A stretch of 40,996 bases of DNA from a virus. The position numbers were made by a program, and so were the translations under genes. The stretch lies in IMG/VR virus record IMGVR_UViG_3300037961_001990, positions 4,101 through 45,096 of that record; one strand, given 5' to 3'. The notes below the pieces were generated by a model that had not been told where the DNA came from, did no database searches, and worked only from the letters and a program-made list of their open reading frames with translations. This document shows positions 1-8,714 of the stretch, one piece after another; position 1 is the stretch's first letter; each line of letters opens with the position of its first letter.

Positions 1-2
1 AA

Positions 3-56
3 ACAACAAGCACAGTTGAAGATGATGCACAAGCATTTGGTTGGTTTACAGGATAA
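3..56 (+). CDS. C-terminal end of an upstream virion gene (partial)
   Basis: An open frame enters from the left edge and ends at TAA 54-56. Its last residues are TVEDDAQAFGWFTG. The stop overlaps the next start codon (TAATG), as is usual between neighbouring genes in this phage, so I take it as the 3' end of a real gene. Position next to structural genes suggests a virion protein, but too little is visible to name it. It does not join in frame with the capsid gene cut at the right edge of the window. Confidence 0.5.
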   Translation, partial: TTSTVEDDAQAFGWFTG

Positions 57-379
57 TGGCTAATACATACAAAAATGCAAAGGTAGATTTAACAACAACA
101 AATGCAACAACTGTGTTGACAACACCTGTTGGCTCTACAAATATTATAAAATCAATGCTTGTATCAGAAGATAGTGGAAATGCTGATACAATTACATTAA
201 CTATAACAGATACAGATAGTGCAGTGTTTAGTTTGTTTAAAGTAAAGGCTGTGAGTGCAAATACAACAGTTGAATTGTTGACACAACCATTAGTATTACA
301 AGACTCTGAAATATTAAAAGCAACAGCAGCTACAGCTAATCGTTTACATTTGGTTGTAAGTTATTTAGAAATAAGTTAG
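56..379 (+). CDS. small beta-rich putative virion protein
   Basis: 107 aa starting MANTYKNAKV. The start at 56 is chosen because the upstream stop overlaps it (TAATG); an in-frame codon at 41 would only add five residues. The sequence is rich in Thr, Val and Ser with alternating hydrophobic residues, as expected of a small beta-sandwich virion protein such as a head-tail adaptor or decoration protein. No catalytic motif is visible. It lies directly before the large tail or internal virion genes in the same direction. The structural role is inferred from composition and context only. Confidence 0.6.
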   Translation: MANTYKNAKVDLTTTNATTVLTTPVGSTNIIKSMLVSEDSGNADTITLTITDTDSAVFSLFKVKAVSANTTVELLTQPLVLQDSEILKATAATANRLHLVVSYLEIS

Positions 380-388
380 GATAAGAGC

Positions 389-1339
389 ATGGGTTTAGGT
401 GACGTATTAAAAAAGGTTGTTTTACCAGTAGCTGCTGGAGCTTTGTTAGGTCCTGCTGCGACAGGTATTCTTAAAGGTGTAGGTTTAGGTAAACTTGCCG
501 CTAATCCTTTTATTACTAATGCTTTAGCCAGTGGTTTAGGTAGTGTGGTCGCAGGGGGAAATACTAAAGATGCTTTACGATCTGCACTATTAGGAGGTGT
601 GGGCGGCACTTTTGCACAAAGAAAATTTCCAAAATTAACAGGTCAAACGACACAACAATCAGTAAATGCAGCAAGTCAAATTGATCCAGATAGTACAAAA
701 ACTATGACAAGAAAACCAATAGATGCGGCAAAAAAATTTGAACCAGCAACTATGTCAGGACAATTAGCACAACAATTAGGATTTGAAGATAGTTTAATCG
801 GTAATTTGTTAAACACGAAATTAGGTGAGGGTCTTGCTGCAGGATTGTTAACACAGTTGTTTTCTAGTGATGAGGATGAGGATTCACGTACTGCTTTTGA
901 GCGTAGACCTTTTGGATTTGGTGGCCCTGGCGGACAAATTGGTGGAATTAAATATATGCAAGAGGGCGGAGATACGAAAGAACAACGTATGCCTAGAGAG
1001 CCACGAAGACCTTCTGGTATACTAGAATTTTTAGAATCAGATAAACCAATTTTTTCACCGTTTGGATTTGGCACTGACTTTGATACAAAACTTGAAATTC
1101 TTAAAAAATTAGGATTTATTAAAACTGCACAACAAGGTGGTGAGATGGATTTTCCTAGACGCGATGGCGGTATAGACCCATCAGAGGGATCAGGAACAAA
1201 AGATGATGTGCCAGCTATGTTGACTGCTGGTGAATTTGTTTTAACTAAAGATGCCGTTAAAGGTTTAGGTAACGGCAATCAAAGACTTGGCATACAAAGA
1301 GCATATGATATGATGGGTCAATTAGAGAGGATGGCATAA
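389..1339 (+). CDS. Gly/Ala-rich putative tail or internal virion protein
   Basis: 316 aa, preceded by AGGATAAG as ribosome-binding site. The N-terminal 75 residues are hydrophobic and Gly/Ala-rich (GVLKKVVLPVAAGALLG onward), resembling membrane-active segments of ejected virion proteins. A linker contains MQEGGD and QQGGEM. The C-terminal segment includes DDVPAMLTAGEFVLTKDAV, a motif I recall from tail and tape-measure-type phage proteins. It overlaps the next gene by one base (TAATG). A role in tail structure or genome delivery is inferred; no enzyme motif is seen. Confidence 0.65.
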   Translation: MGLGDVLKKVVLPVAAGALLGPAATGILKGVGLGKLAANPFITNALASGLGSVVAGGNTKDALRSALLGGVGGTFAQRKFPKLTGQTTQQSVNAASQIDPDSTKTMTRKPIDAAKKFEPATMSGQLAQQLGFEDSLIGNLLNTKLGEGLAAGLLTQLFSSDEDEDSRTAFERRPFGFGGPGGQIGGIKYMQEGGDTKEQRMPREPRRPSGILEFLESDKPIFSPFGFGTDFDTKLEILKKLGFIKTAQQGGEMDFPRRDGGIDPSEGSGTKDDVPAMLTAGEFVLTKDAVKGLGNGNQRLGIQRAYDMMGQLERMA

Positions 1340-2394
1340 TGGCAGTTCAAACAGTTGAACAAGTAAAACGCTTACCACCTTATCTTGAGGGTTTACAAAA
1401 ACGTCTTTTGCAAAGTCTATATGGCACGTTTGACGGAGACACTCAAACAACACCTGGTTTAATAGATAAACCATTAGATTTACCAGATTTTCAAGTAGCT
1501 GGATTAGACCCACTACAGCAGATGGCTTTTGCATATGCTCCACAAATGTTCGGGTCTTTTGCACCATTTATGCAAAGTGGTTTAGGTCAAATTGGTGCTG
1601 GTGCTGGTGCTTTGGGTCAAGGGCAAGCGACATTAGGTGCAGCATTATCACCTATAGGTGCGGCTGGAACTGCAATATCTAGGGGCATAGGACAATTAGC
1701 TGACCCAACAGCAGGTATGCAAAAGTTTTTTGATCCGTTTCAAGAGCAAGTCATTGAACAGGCGGAGCGAGATATAGACCGAGATTATAATAAAAGAAGA
1801 CAAGAATTATTAAGTGGTTTGCAAGCTAAAGGTCAGGGTGTAGGAACAGGTCGTGGTAGTGGTCGTAGTGCTGTATTAGAAGCAGAACTTGCAAGAAACA
1901 CAGCAGATCAAAAAGCAAGAACATTAAGTGGATTGCGTTCTGGTGGCTTTCAACAGGCCATGAAAAACTTTCTTGGCTCTACAGAATTGATGGGCGGTCT
2001 TGGTAGTAAATTAGGAGAGGTAGGTAGCCGTTTTGGAGATATTGGTGGAAAATTTGGCGTTTTGGGTGATGTTTATAATCGTCTCGCTGGTACTACTGGA
2101 GATTTAGGACGACTAACATCAGAGTTAGGTCGTGCTGATTTAACAAATTTAGTTAATTTAGGTGGAATAGGCAGAGCTTTTCAACAAGAAGGACTTGATG
2201 CTAATAGACAAAATATTTTACAGGGTATTATGGAGCCTTACACAAGATTACAATTAGGATCACAATTCTTATCAGGTATGCCTAGTGCTTCAATACCATC
2301 TATATTTAAATCTGTTACAACACCAGAGCCTAACCCATTTATGTCTGGCGTTGGTGCTTACACAGCCCTACAAAATGCAGGAGTAAGTGCATAA
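1339..2394 (+). CDS. putative tail/virion protein
   Basis: 351 aa, coupled by TAATG to both neighbours. The centre is very rich in Gly and Ala (GQIGAGAGALGQGQATLGAA at about residues 82-101) and is followed by a charged helical stretch (EQVIEQAERDIDRDYNKRRQ). The second half has further Gly-rich repeats with GxLGR-like spacing. This low-complexity, helix-rich architecture is typical of podovirus-like tail or internal core proteins, but I cannot assign a family. The function is inferred from position between other large virion genes. Confidence 0.6.
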   Translation: MAVQTVEQVKRLPPYLEGLQKRLLQSLYGTFDGDTQTTPGLIDKPLDLPDFQVAGLDPLQQMAFAYAPQMFGSFAPFMQSGLGQIGAGAGALGQGQATLGAALSPIGAAGTAISRGIGQLADPTAGMQKFFDPFQEQVIEQAERDIDRDYNKRRQELLSGLQAKGQGVGTGRGSGRSAVLEAELARNTADQKARTLSGLRSGGFQQAMKNFLGSTELMGGLGSKLGEVGSRFGDIGGKFGVLGDVYNRLAGTTGDLGRLTSELGRADLTNLVNLGGIGRAFQQEGLDANRQNILQGIMEPYTRLQLGSQFLSGMPSASIPSIFKSVTTPEPNPFMSGVGAYTALQNAGVSA

Positions 2395-4064
2395 TGGCTG
2401 AAGATAGTTTATTAAAATTTATTTTTCCAAAAGCTGATCCAAAAGGTATTCAACGTGGTTTAAATTTTGTTTTTCCAAAAGCAAATTTCGATTTTGCGGG
2501 AGAAGATTCTGAAGAAATTATTGATGATAATGAAATAATAAAACCACCTATGCCAGGTAAAAGTATAGATTTAAACTTAATACCAGATGAAATACAAGAA
2601 AAATTAAACTTGCTTTCGAATGTACCTATCCTAAAAAAGAAAGATAAAACTGCAGAAAATGTAGTTACTTCAGATAATGTTGTAGATGATAATGTTGATG
2701 TTGATGATGGTGCTGATGATACCGAACAAAGTTTAACTCCTACAATGGAGGGATTTGAAGAGTTTACAGAACTACAAAAAGATAGTTTTAGACCTGATTT
2801 AGAGGGTGTTGATAAATATGATAAGGCTAGTCAAGATTTGTTTGATAAATCTTTAAATGATTATGAAAACGTATTTAAAGGATCAATACCAACGATAGGT
2901 GATATAAAAGATTATAAACAAGAATTTTATGAAGCAACTGGTCTTGATCCATCAGGAAAACCAGATTTAAGAACTGCTGCTACAGCTTTCGGACTAGCTT
3001 TGATGCAAAATAAAGCAGGTAAAGGTTTTAATATTGGAAGAATAATGGCTGAAATTGGAAAAGCTGGTGAAAAAGCTCTTCCATTAGCTGAAAAAGCAAG
3101 ACAGCAAGCTAAAGCAGAAGAAATAGCTGCTGGTCGTTTTGCTTTGGGTGAGGTCGCAAAAGATAAAGCTGCAAGAAATACTGCCATACAAAATAAAATA
3201 AACGCTATGATTGAGTTAAAAAAGGAAATGCGTCAACAATATGGTGAGAGAAATAAAGCCATACTTGATCACTATTTTAATACTCAAATAGAAACTTTAA
3301 AAGCAAATAAAGAAATAACTAAGGCAGAGATTGAAGCTAGCAAACCAGATAATGATTTAATTTTAGCAAGAATAGATACTCCTATATTAGGAATTGATAA
3401 TATTAAAGTTCAGACTGCAACTAGAAAAAATGATTTACAAAGAGTTTATGTAAACCCAAGCTCAGATGTTATAAATCTTGCCAAAGGTTATACAGATACA
3501 TTAGAAGCTGAAGCAAGTCTTGATAAAATTATAAAAGTTTTAGATGATTTAGGTAAGCAAAGTGGTTTTGGTGAACAAGTTTTAACAAAGTATGATGAAA
3601 TTGTTACTGGGTTATTTGGTAAAAATTATTCTATTTTTCTGAATGAAGATGGCGAAGTAGATAGAAGACTTAATAATGTAGATGCAATAAAAGATAGAAT
3701 CATAGCTCAATATAAAAGATTTTTAACACAAGAAACGGGTAATGGTATATCAAACGAAGATGTTAATTCAATTAAAAGAGCACTTGGCGAATTAACATTA
3801 CTCACTGATCCAAATAAGATAGCTAAAAAAGTAAGAGAAACTAAAGAAATATTTTTGTCAAGAAGAGAAGCTATTGGACTTCAATTAAGAGATTTTCAAG
3901 ACAGAGATATGTATTTAACAGACAAAGAATATAGAAAAACAATTGAACAAATAGATAGTCAATTAATAGCTAGTTTAGCAACAGAAGGAACTGTAAGCAA
4001 AAATATTACATTTCAACCTATTGCAACAAGTGATGATGGTATTCCTTTATTTAAAATAGGTTAA
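2394..4064 (+). CDS. putative virion protein with acidic N-terminal half
   Basis: 556 aa. It has a short duplicated motif near the N-terminus (KFIFPKADPKG and NFVFPKANFDF), an Asp-rich stretch at about residues 96-110, then an Ala-rich helical segment around residues 185-260 that may form coiled coil. The C-terminal half is mixed charged helices. No enzyme motif is recognised. It begins one base inside the previous stop and ends two bases before the next ATG, so it belongs to the same late transcript. A structural or ejected role is inferred only from context. Confidence 0.6.
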   Translation: MAEDSLLKFIFPKADPKGIQRGLNFVFPKANFDFAGEDSEEIIDDNEIIKPPMPGKSIDLNLIPDEIQEKLNLLSNVPILKKKDKTAENVVTSDNVVDDNVDVDDGADDTEQSLTPTMEGFEEFTELQKDSFRPDLEGVDKYDKASQDLFDKSLNDYENVFKGSIPTIGDIKDYKQEFYEATGLDPSGKPDLRTAATAFGLALMQNKAGKGFNIGRIMAEIGKAGEKALPLAEKARQQAKAEEIAAGRFALGEVAKDKAARNTAIQNKINAMIELKKEMRQQYGERNKAILDHYFNTQIETLKANKEITKAEIEASKPDNDLILARIDTPILGIDNIKVQTATRKNDLQRVYVNPSSDVINLAKGYTDTLEAEASLDKIIKVLDDLGKQSGFGEQVLTKYDEIVTGLFGKNYSIFLNEDGEVDRRLNNVDAIKDRIIAQYKRFLTQETGNGISNEDVNSIKRALGELTLLTDPNKIAKKVRETKEIFLSRREAIGLQLRDFQDRDMYLTDKEYRKTIEQIDSQLIASLATEGTVSKNITFQPIATSDDGIPLFKIG

Positions 4065-4065
4065 T

Positions 4066-7035
4066 ATGGGTAAAATACGTATACAACTGCCAGATTTAAC
4101 TTTTGATGCAGAAATAGCTGGAGAGACACCTACTATTGAAGAAAAGTTAAAAATAGTAGATTTAATACGGCAGTTACGAGCACAAAAAGCAGACCGAACA
4201 AATATTCAAGAAACCGAACAAGGTCAAGAAATTGATACAACATCTGGTATTCGTAACGCAAAGTTACGTTTTGATTTAGGTTTTGCCGAAAATAAATTAG
4301 GTGAAGAGACAAGACTTAAAGAAAATTATGGTATGACAGAAAATGATTATTTTCGTGATAATAGAGGTCGTTTAGGTTTAAACGTATCTGGTGCGAAAAA
4401 GATTGGTATTGACATAGATAAACCTACATTGATTGATGAGTCGGGTTTTAGTAAGTATGATTTTGCAGATTTAAGTGGCATAACACCAGAGTTAACTGGT
4501 GGTATAGCAGGTGCTGTTAAGGGTGCCGCTGTGGGTTTGCCTGGTGGGCCTGCAGGTGTGTTGATAGGTAGTGCTGTAGGTGCTGGTCTAGGTGCTGGTG
4601 GTGCTAAAGCTGCTGAAGAAGTTGTAGAAACTGCTCGTGGTTTACAAGATCAAACATTTGGTGAGGTAGCTACTGATGTCGGAAAAGAAATAGCCACGAC
4701 TGCCGCTATAGATGCGGTTATAGGTGTACCCTTTTTAGGTTTGCGTTATGTAACTAAAATATTTGGTGGTGGTAAAAAACCAACAGAGACTGAACTTGAA
4801 ACAATAGGAAGTGGATTAGAAAGAACAGCTAAAATAGACGGTAAAGAGGTTAAAACACCGTTACTACCAAATTTACAAACCATTGGAGCACCAGCATTAT
4901 TAGGACGTACTGCAGGAATATCCGAAAAAATATTCGGAACTTCTAAAAGATTAGAAACAAATGATGAAAGCATAAGAACTACATTAGAAGCATATAAACA
5001 AGTGGTTGGTGAAGCTGCAACGTCAGAAGATATTGGTCAAATGATTTTACAAGCATCTGATCAACAGTTTAAAAAGATATTAGGTTCGCAAAAAAAAGCA
5101 GCAGATGTAGTTTTAAATCAACTTGATGATTTGTTAAAAAGCATGGGTGCTGCGGCTTCTAAAAATTCAAATTTAGATGCAGACGCTTTAGACTTTTTAG
5201 AGAAATCTTGGATACAGGCAACAAAAAATATAGATGATAGCACTGCTGAAATAGCTGCAATAATAAATCAAGCTCCATTTCAAAACAAGGTTATACCTAC
5301 AAATGATTTAGCAGAAATGGCTTTAGATATAAGAAAATCCAAACCTGATACACCAACCAACAGAGATTATACAGCTATAGCTTCAATATTAACAAAATAT
5401 GCACAAAGACGTAAAATGTCTTTTTCAGGTTTGCTTGATTTAAGAAAAGATTTAAATGCTCTTAAAACCATGAATCATAGTGTTAGACAAGAAGGTACAA
5501 GTAATACAATTGCTATCACTCAAGGTGCTTACAATCACATAAATGATATAATTAAAAAAATAGATGCAAAATTAACACCTATTGAAGTTGAAGATTTAAT
5601 TAGAAATTTTGACATTACAGAAGGTGGACAAAGGATTGGAACAGGTGTTTTAAAACCAGGCACTGTACAAAGGTTAAATGAAAAACTTCTTGCACATAGA
5701 GATTTAGTTCAAAATACAAATAGAATATTTGGTGATATGGAATCAGCGGCAGCACTTAAAGATTTTAGCTCTAAGGGTATTATAGGTGAAGGTGTAAACG
5801 CTGACTTTCTTGCAAATAACTTAATTAAAGATGGTAAACCAGAAATACTCAGAAAAGCTATAGATGCAGTTGCAGAGGGAGATATAAGCGGTTTTGGTAA
5901 TGCCGAACAATTTAGAGAGCTACTGGCTGGTCAATGGCTCCGTAATGCCATGACAGAGACGAACATAGGTTCTGATGCTGCAGGTAAGTTTAATGGATTA
6001 TTATTTCAAAAGAAAATAGATAGATTAGGCAGAACTGCTGATGTATTGTTTGGTAATAACGCAGCTAAAATAAAAGAGTTAAGTGCTAAAATTGCTAAAA
6101 CAAACTTTAATGATTTAACATCAGAGAGCATTAAAAATATTTGGAAACAAGAAAAAGGTATTCTTAGAAGCCTTAATGATGTTTTAACTGCTGCAAATGA
6201 AGAAGCAGGGTTAAGATCACTAAATTTATTTCAAAAAATTCGAACAAATCAAATAGGTGATTTGCAAGCAGCGTCAAACTTAACGCTTGATACTACAAAA
6301 ACATCCGAAGTAAGAAGAATATTAAGTAGCGTTGACCCACAAAAAAGAGAAAGTATAAAAGGTTTTTATCTGAAAGAATTAATTGGTGACTTTGGTACAA
6401 CACAGACAACTAACGCAGATGCTGTTAAAGCATTTTCTAGTAGACTGATAAAACAAGGTGAAGATGGTAAACTAGCTGTGGTATTTGGTGATGAAATGGG
6501 TAAAGATATGTTGGCTTTTGGTAAACAATTAGAGTTGTTGGCAAGAAAAGCTGATGGAGGTGATTTGATAGCTGCTAATATAGCTGCAAGTCCTTTACAG
6601 AATATAGGTTCGGTTTTACGTTTTGGTTTTCTTGGAAGAATTTTAGGTATGAGAAACTTTTACAAATCAACATTAGATGATTATGCAAAACTTAAAGCAC
6701 AAAAAGCTGGTAAAAAAATACCAGATGCAACTTTGTTTGCAAAAGCAATATCTAATACTATATCTGCTCTGTCTGCAACCGCTAGACAAACACCCCAACA
6801 AGTTACAAGAGATATGGGAAGAGATGCAAAACAACAACTGGAAAGTTATATTGAAAGTAAAGAACAAGATGCACAACCAGATGATCAAGTATCTCAAATA
6901 CAACAAAATTTACCAGCTCCGAACATAGATTCGGATATAGCCCAGGTAAATGTGACACAGCCTAATAATAGAGCTTCAATTATATTAAATCCAAATCCAC
7001 AAACTAGATTTTTAGCAGAACAAGGATTAGTCTAA
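4066..7035 (+). CDS. large putative internal virion (ejection) protein
   Basis: 989 aa. The N-terminus (IRIQLPDLTFDAEIAGETPT) is followed at about residues 145-185 by a Gly/Ala-rich hydrophobic block with glycine-zipper spacing (GGIAGAVKGAAVGLPGGPAG). Most of the remainder is predicted long charged helices, and the C-terminal 60 residues are Gln/Asn/Pro-rich. In podoviruses, proteins of this size and composition placed just before the lysis gene are ejected into the host envelope during infection. No transglycosylase motif was recognised. It overlaps the lysozyme start by one base. Confidence 0.65.
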   Translation: MGKIRIQLPDLTFDAEIAGETPTIEEKLKIVDLIRQLRAQKADRTNIQETEQGQEIDTTSGIRNAKLRFDLGFAENKLGEETRLKENYGMTENDYFRDNRGRLGLNVSGAKKIGIDIDKPTLIDESGFSKYDFADLSGITPELTGGIAGAVKGAAVGLPGGPAGVLIGSAVGAGLGAGGAKAAEEVVETARGLQDQTFGEVATDVGKEIATTAAIDAVIGVPFLGLRYVTKIFGGGKKPTETELETIGSGLERTAKIDGKEVKTPLLPNLQTIGAPALLGRTAGISEKIFGTSKRLETNDESIRTTLEAYKQVVGEAATSEDIGQMILQASDQQFKKILGSQKKAADVVLNQLDDLLKSMGAAASKNSNLDADALDFLEKSWIQATKNIDDSTAEIAAIINQAPFQNKVIPTNDLAEMALDIRKSKPDTPTNRDYTAIASILTKYAQRRKMSFSGLLDLRKDLNALKTMNHSVRQEGTSNTIAITQGAYNHINDIIKKIDAKLTPIEVEDLIRNFDITEGGQRIGTGVLKPGTVQRLNEKLLAHRDLVQNTNRIFGDMESAAALKDFSSKGIIGEGVNADFLANNLIKDGKPEILRKAIDAVAEGDISGFGNAEQFRELLAGQWLRNAMTETNIGSDAAGKFNGLLFQKKIDRLGRTADVLFGNNAAKIKELSAKIAKTNFNDLTSESIKNIWKQEKGILRSLNDVLTAANEEAGLRSLNLFQKIRTNQIGDLQAASNLTLDTTKTSEVRRILSSVDPQKRESIKGFYLKELIGDFGTTQTTNADAVKAFSSRLIKQGEDGKLAVVFGDEMGKDMLAFGKQLELLARKADGGDLIAANIAASPLQNIGSVLRFGFLGRILGMRNFYKSTLDDYAKLKAQKAGKKIPDATLFAKAISNTISALSATARQTPQQVTRDMGRDAKQQLESYIESKEQDAQPDDQVSQIQQNLPAPNIDSDIAQVNVTQPNNRASIILNPNPQTRFLAEQGLV

Positions 7036-7481
7036 TGGACTTAGAAAAATTAAAAGAACAACTGATCATTGATGAGGGGGTCAAGTATGAAACATACCTC
7101 GATCATCTTTCCCTAAAGACGGTAGGAATCGGACATTTGTGCCGTGAGGACGAACCAGAATTTGATTTGGAGTTAGGTGCAAAGGTATCTGAAGAAAGAG
7201 TAACAGAACTTTTTGAGCAAGACATACAAAGTGTTATACAGGATTGTAAAAAAGTTTATGATGATTGGGATAAACTACCAGAGGAAGTAAAACAAATAAT
7301 AGCAAATATGATGTTTAATCTAGGTAGACCAAGATACAGTAAGTTTCGCAAACATATTCAAGCTGTCATGGATGGCAAGTGGCAGGAAAGTGCAAATCAG
7401 ATGCGTGATTCGAGGTGGCATAAACAGGTGCCAAATCGGGCGGAGCGTTTATGTAAGCGTATGGAAGAAGTTAGTCTTTAA
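7035..7481 (+). CDS. endolysin, T4-type lysozyme (GH24)
   Basis: 148 aa. The phage lysozyme fold is recognised from the N-terminal pattern DEGVKYETYLDHLSLKTVGIGH. E14, D23 and T29 have the same spacing (9 and 6 residues) as the catalytic Glu11, Asp20 and Thr26 of T4 lysozyme. The C-terminal part retains SRWHKQVPNRAERLCKR, matching the SRWYNQTPNRAKR region of T4. It should cleave the glycan backbone of peptidoglycan at lysis. There is no signal peptide, so export needs a holin or pinholin. It is the last gene of the left structural block, and its 3' end overlaps the end of the convergent gene by 11 bases. Confidence 0.95.
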   Translation: MDLEKLKEQLIIDEGVKYETYLDHLSLKTVGIGHLCREDEPEFDLELGAKVSEERVTELFEQDIQSVIQDCKKVYDDWDKLPEEVKQIIANMMFNLGRPRYSKFRKHIQAVMDGKWQESANQMRDSRWHKQVPNRAERLCKRMEEVSL

Positions 7482-7653
7482 CTTTACTTTTCAACATTAA
7501 TAATATTTCAGTAGCTAATTTAAGAGCTTGATGTGTCGTTATCTCATGTTGCTGAAAGTCATGTTTAAATTCTTTGTTACGTTCTAATATATTAATTTTT
7601 ATTGGTGTATTTTCTGCTTCTTGTGTCGCATATACATATACTTCTTTTTTCAT
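7471..7653 (-). CDS. small protein of unknown function, coupled to the RHH regulator
   Basis: 60 aa, starting MKKEVYVYATQEAENTPIK. Its ATG overlaps the stop of the upstream minus-strand regulator (ATGA), implying translational coupling. It has no recognised domain; the pattern is beta-beta-helix with a Lys-rich C-terminus. Its 3' end overlaps the end of the lysozyme gene. It may be a partner or anti-regulator of the RHH protein, but that is inference from the operon only. Confidence 0.6.
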   Translation of the reverse strand: MKKEVYVYATQEAENTPIKINILERNKEFKHDFQQHEITTHQALKLATEILLMLKSKVKD

Positions 7654-7841
7654 TGCATTTGCTTCGCAGAACCAATACCCATATCTTTGATCTCACTACC
7701 ATATCTTGATTCATACTCTTTTTTTACAAGATTTGTAATTTGTTGTCCGACTTTTCTATCTTCGTCTACAGCTATCTTTTTAAGTTGTTTATATGTCTTA
7801 ATATCAACGCTAACACTTTTCCACTTTTCATTTGAAGCCAT
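7650..7841 (-). CDS. ribbon-helix-helix (Arc/CopG-like) transcription regulator
   Basis: 63 aa from the ATG at 7841, which has AAAGGATAAAGT just upstream; the longer frame back to 7997 lacks such a site. The layout is that of a ribbon-helix-helix repressor: a beta-strand KSVSVDI (about 8-14), helix A (about 15-27, YKQLKKIAVDE), a turn DRKVG, and helix B (about 31-43, QQITNLVKKEY). It is expressed divergently from the nuclease and recombination genes, with an inverted repeat TCCCATA-cga-TATGGGA at 7883-7899 in the shared control region. It is the best candidate to bind the TGGGA-type operators of the window, but this is inference. Confidence 0.75.
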   Translation of the reverse strand: MASNEKWKSVSVDIKTYKQLKKIAVDEDRKVGQQITNLVKKEYESRYGSEIKDMGIGSAKQMQ

Positions 7842-7859
7842 ATACTTTATCCTTTCTTT

Positions 7860-8231
7860 ATGATTAAAAGTAATATACACTATCCCATACGATATGGGAA
7901 GTATAATAAGTATAACGCTAAAAAAACAGAGTTTATGGGATTTAAGTTTGATTCCAAATGGGAAGCAGAGCGTTATGGTCAACTTGCATCTATGCAAATG
8001 GCAGGTGTTGTTGAAGATTTAGAGCGACAAGTAAAGTTTGATATAATTATAAATGATGTTAAAATTTGTAGATATGTTGCCGACTTTGTTTATACATTAG
8101 TTCATGAAGATGGAAAAAAAGAAAAAATTGTTGAGGATGCAAAAGGGGTGCAAACCACTGATTTTAAAATAAAAATGAAGCTAATGAAAGCCGTTAATAA
8201 TATAGAAATCAAAATTTCTAAAAAAAAGTAG
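7860..8231 (+). CDS. DUF1064-type nuclease, PD-(D/E)XK fold
   Basis: 123 aa. The pattern KYNAKKTEFMGFKFDSKWEAERY, then RYVADFVY (about 71-78), KIVEDAKGVQTTDFKIKMKL (about 89-108), matches DUF1064, a phage family related to Holliday-junction resolvase-like endonucleases. E35, D75, E92 and K95 are the likely metal-site residues. The ATG at 7860 is the only in-frame ATG before the domain, but it has no Shine-Dalgarno sequence, so the transcript may be leaderless or the true start may be a non-ATG codon further in. It stands ahead of the recombination genes, consistent with branch resolution or repair. Confidence 0.75.
   Translation: MIKSNIHYPIRYGKYNKYNAKKTEFMGFKFDSKWEAERYGQLASMQMAGVVEDLERQVKFDIIINDVKICRYVADFVYTLVHEDGKKEKIVEDAKGVQTTDFKIKMKLMKAVNNIEIKISKKK
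7883..7899. promoter_or_regulatory. inverted repeat at divergent control region
   Basis: The 17-bp inverted repeat TCCCATA-CGA-TATGGGA has 7-bp arms and lies between the RHH gene (minus) and the DUF1064 gene (plus), inside the first codons of the latter. It contains the same TCCCA/TGGGA half-sites as the operators at 8244, 16672 and 22780, but in the opposite order. It probably mediates autoregulation. Confidence 0.5.
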
Positions 8232-8264
8232 TTGACATTTTTGTGGGAAATTCCCATGTTATAA
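8232..8264 (+). promoter_or_regulatory. promoter of the recombination operon with TGGGAAATTCCCA operator
   Basis: TTGACA at 8232-8237 is a consensus -35 box. The -10 is less clear (TGTTAT at 8257-8262 or TTATAA at 8259-8264, spacers of 19-21). The perfect palindrome TGGGAAATTCCCA occupies 8244-8256 between them, where a bound repressor would block polymerase. It lies upstream of the gene starting at 8292. Confidence 0.65.
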
Positions 8265-8291
8265 GTTCCTAACAATTATATGAGGTGTACT

Positions 8292-8714
8292 ATGTCAAAG
8301 GTAGAATACATTGAAAAGTTTAATCTTGCTGAAACACAAGCACGATTAAATGACAATCTTAAAAAAGCTCAGAAAGATTTACAAGACTTTAATAAGTATC
8401 TTGAAGAGCGTTATACACAACAGGCACAACAAGTTCTAAATGATAGCGGTAAAGACTTTGGTACTGCTAATCTTTTAGAGGGTAATACGCAGGTCAAAGT
8501 AGAGTTGCGTAAAAAGGTTGCTTGGGATCAAGAGGGTTTGATAAAGTATCTGAATACTTTAAAACCTGAAGATGCAGATCACTTATCTAAGGTATCTGTT
8601 ACCGTGCCTGAGTCAAAATATTCTAATGCTTTACCTGCTATTCAGCACGAACTTAAAAAGTTCCGTACTGTTTCGTTGCAGGGTGTAAAAGTAACATTTG
8701 AGGGAGAAGAATAA
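8292..8714 (+). CDS. conserved-type phage protein of unknown function in recombination operon
   Basis: 140 aa from the ATG at 8292, chosen because GAGGTG lies 5 bases upstream; an in-frame ATG at 8280 lacks a site. The N-terminal 60 residues look like coiled coil (ARLNDNLKKAQKDLQDFNKYLEE in shorter heptads). The second half has a basic patch KVELRKKVAWDQEG. It ends on the TAATG start of the Sak4-like ATPase, so the two are co-translated. I do not recognise the family. A helper role in recombination or replication is inferred from the operon. Confidence 0.65.
   Translation: MSKVEYIEKFNLAETQARLNDNLKKAQKDLQDFNKYLEERYTQQAQQVLNDSGKDFGTANLLEGNTQVKVELRKKVAWDQEGLIKYLNTLKPEDADHLSKVSVTVPESKYSNALPAIQHELKKFRTVSLQGVKVTFEGEE

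Noticed and set aside
676-1278. 200-codon antisense ORF
   Set aside because: Shadow of the Gly/Ala-rich virion gene on the plus strand; no ribosome-binding site.
6677-6928. 83-codon ORF in another frame near the end of the 989-aa gene
   Set aside because: It lies wholly inside a convincing gene, with Lys/Gln/Leu-rich low-complexity translation.
7469-7485. Bidirectional terminator between lysozyme and the minus operon (AAGTTA...TAACTT)
   Set aside because: The stem is short and only A-T rich with no clear T-tract; it may work, but the sequence does not support it firmly.
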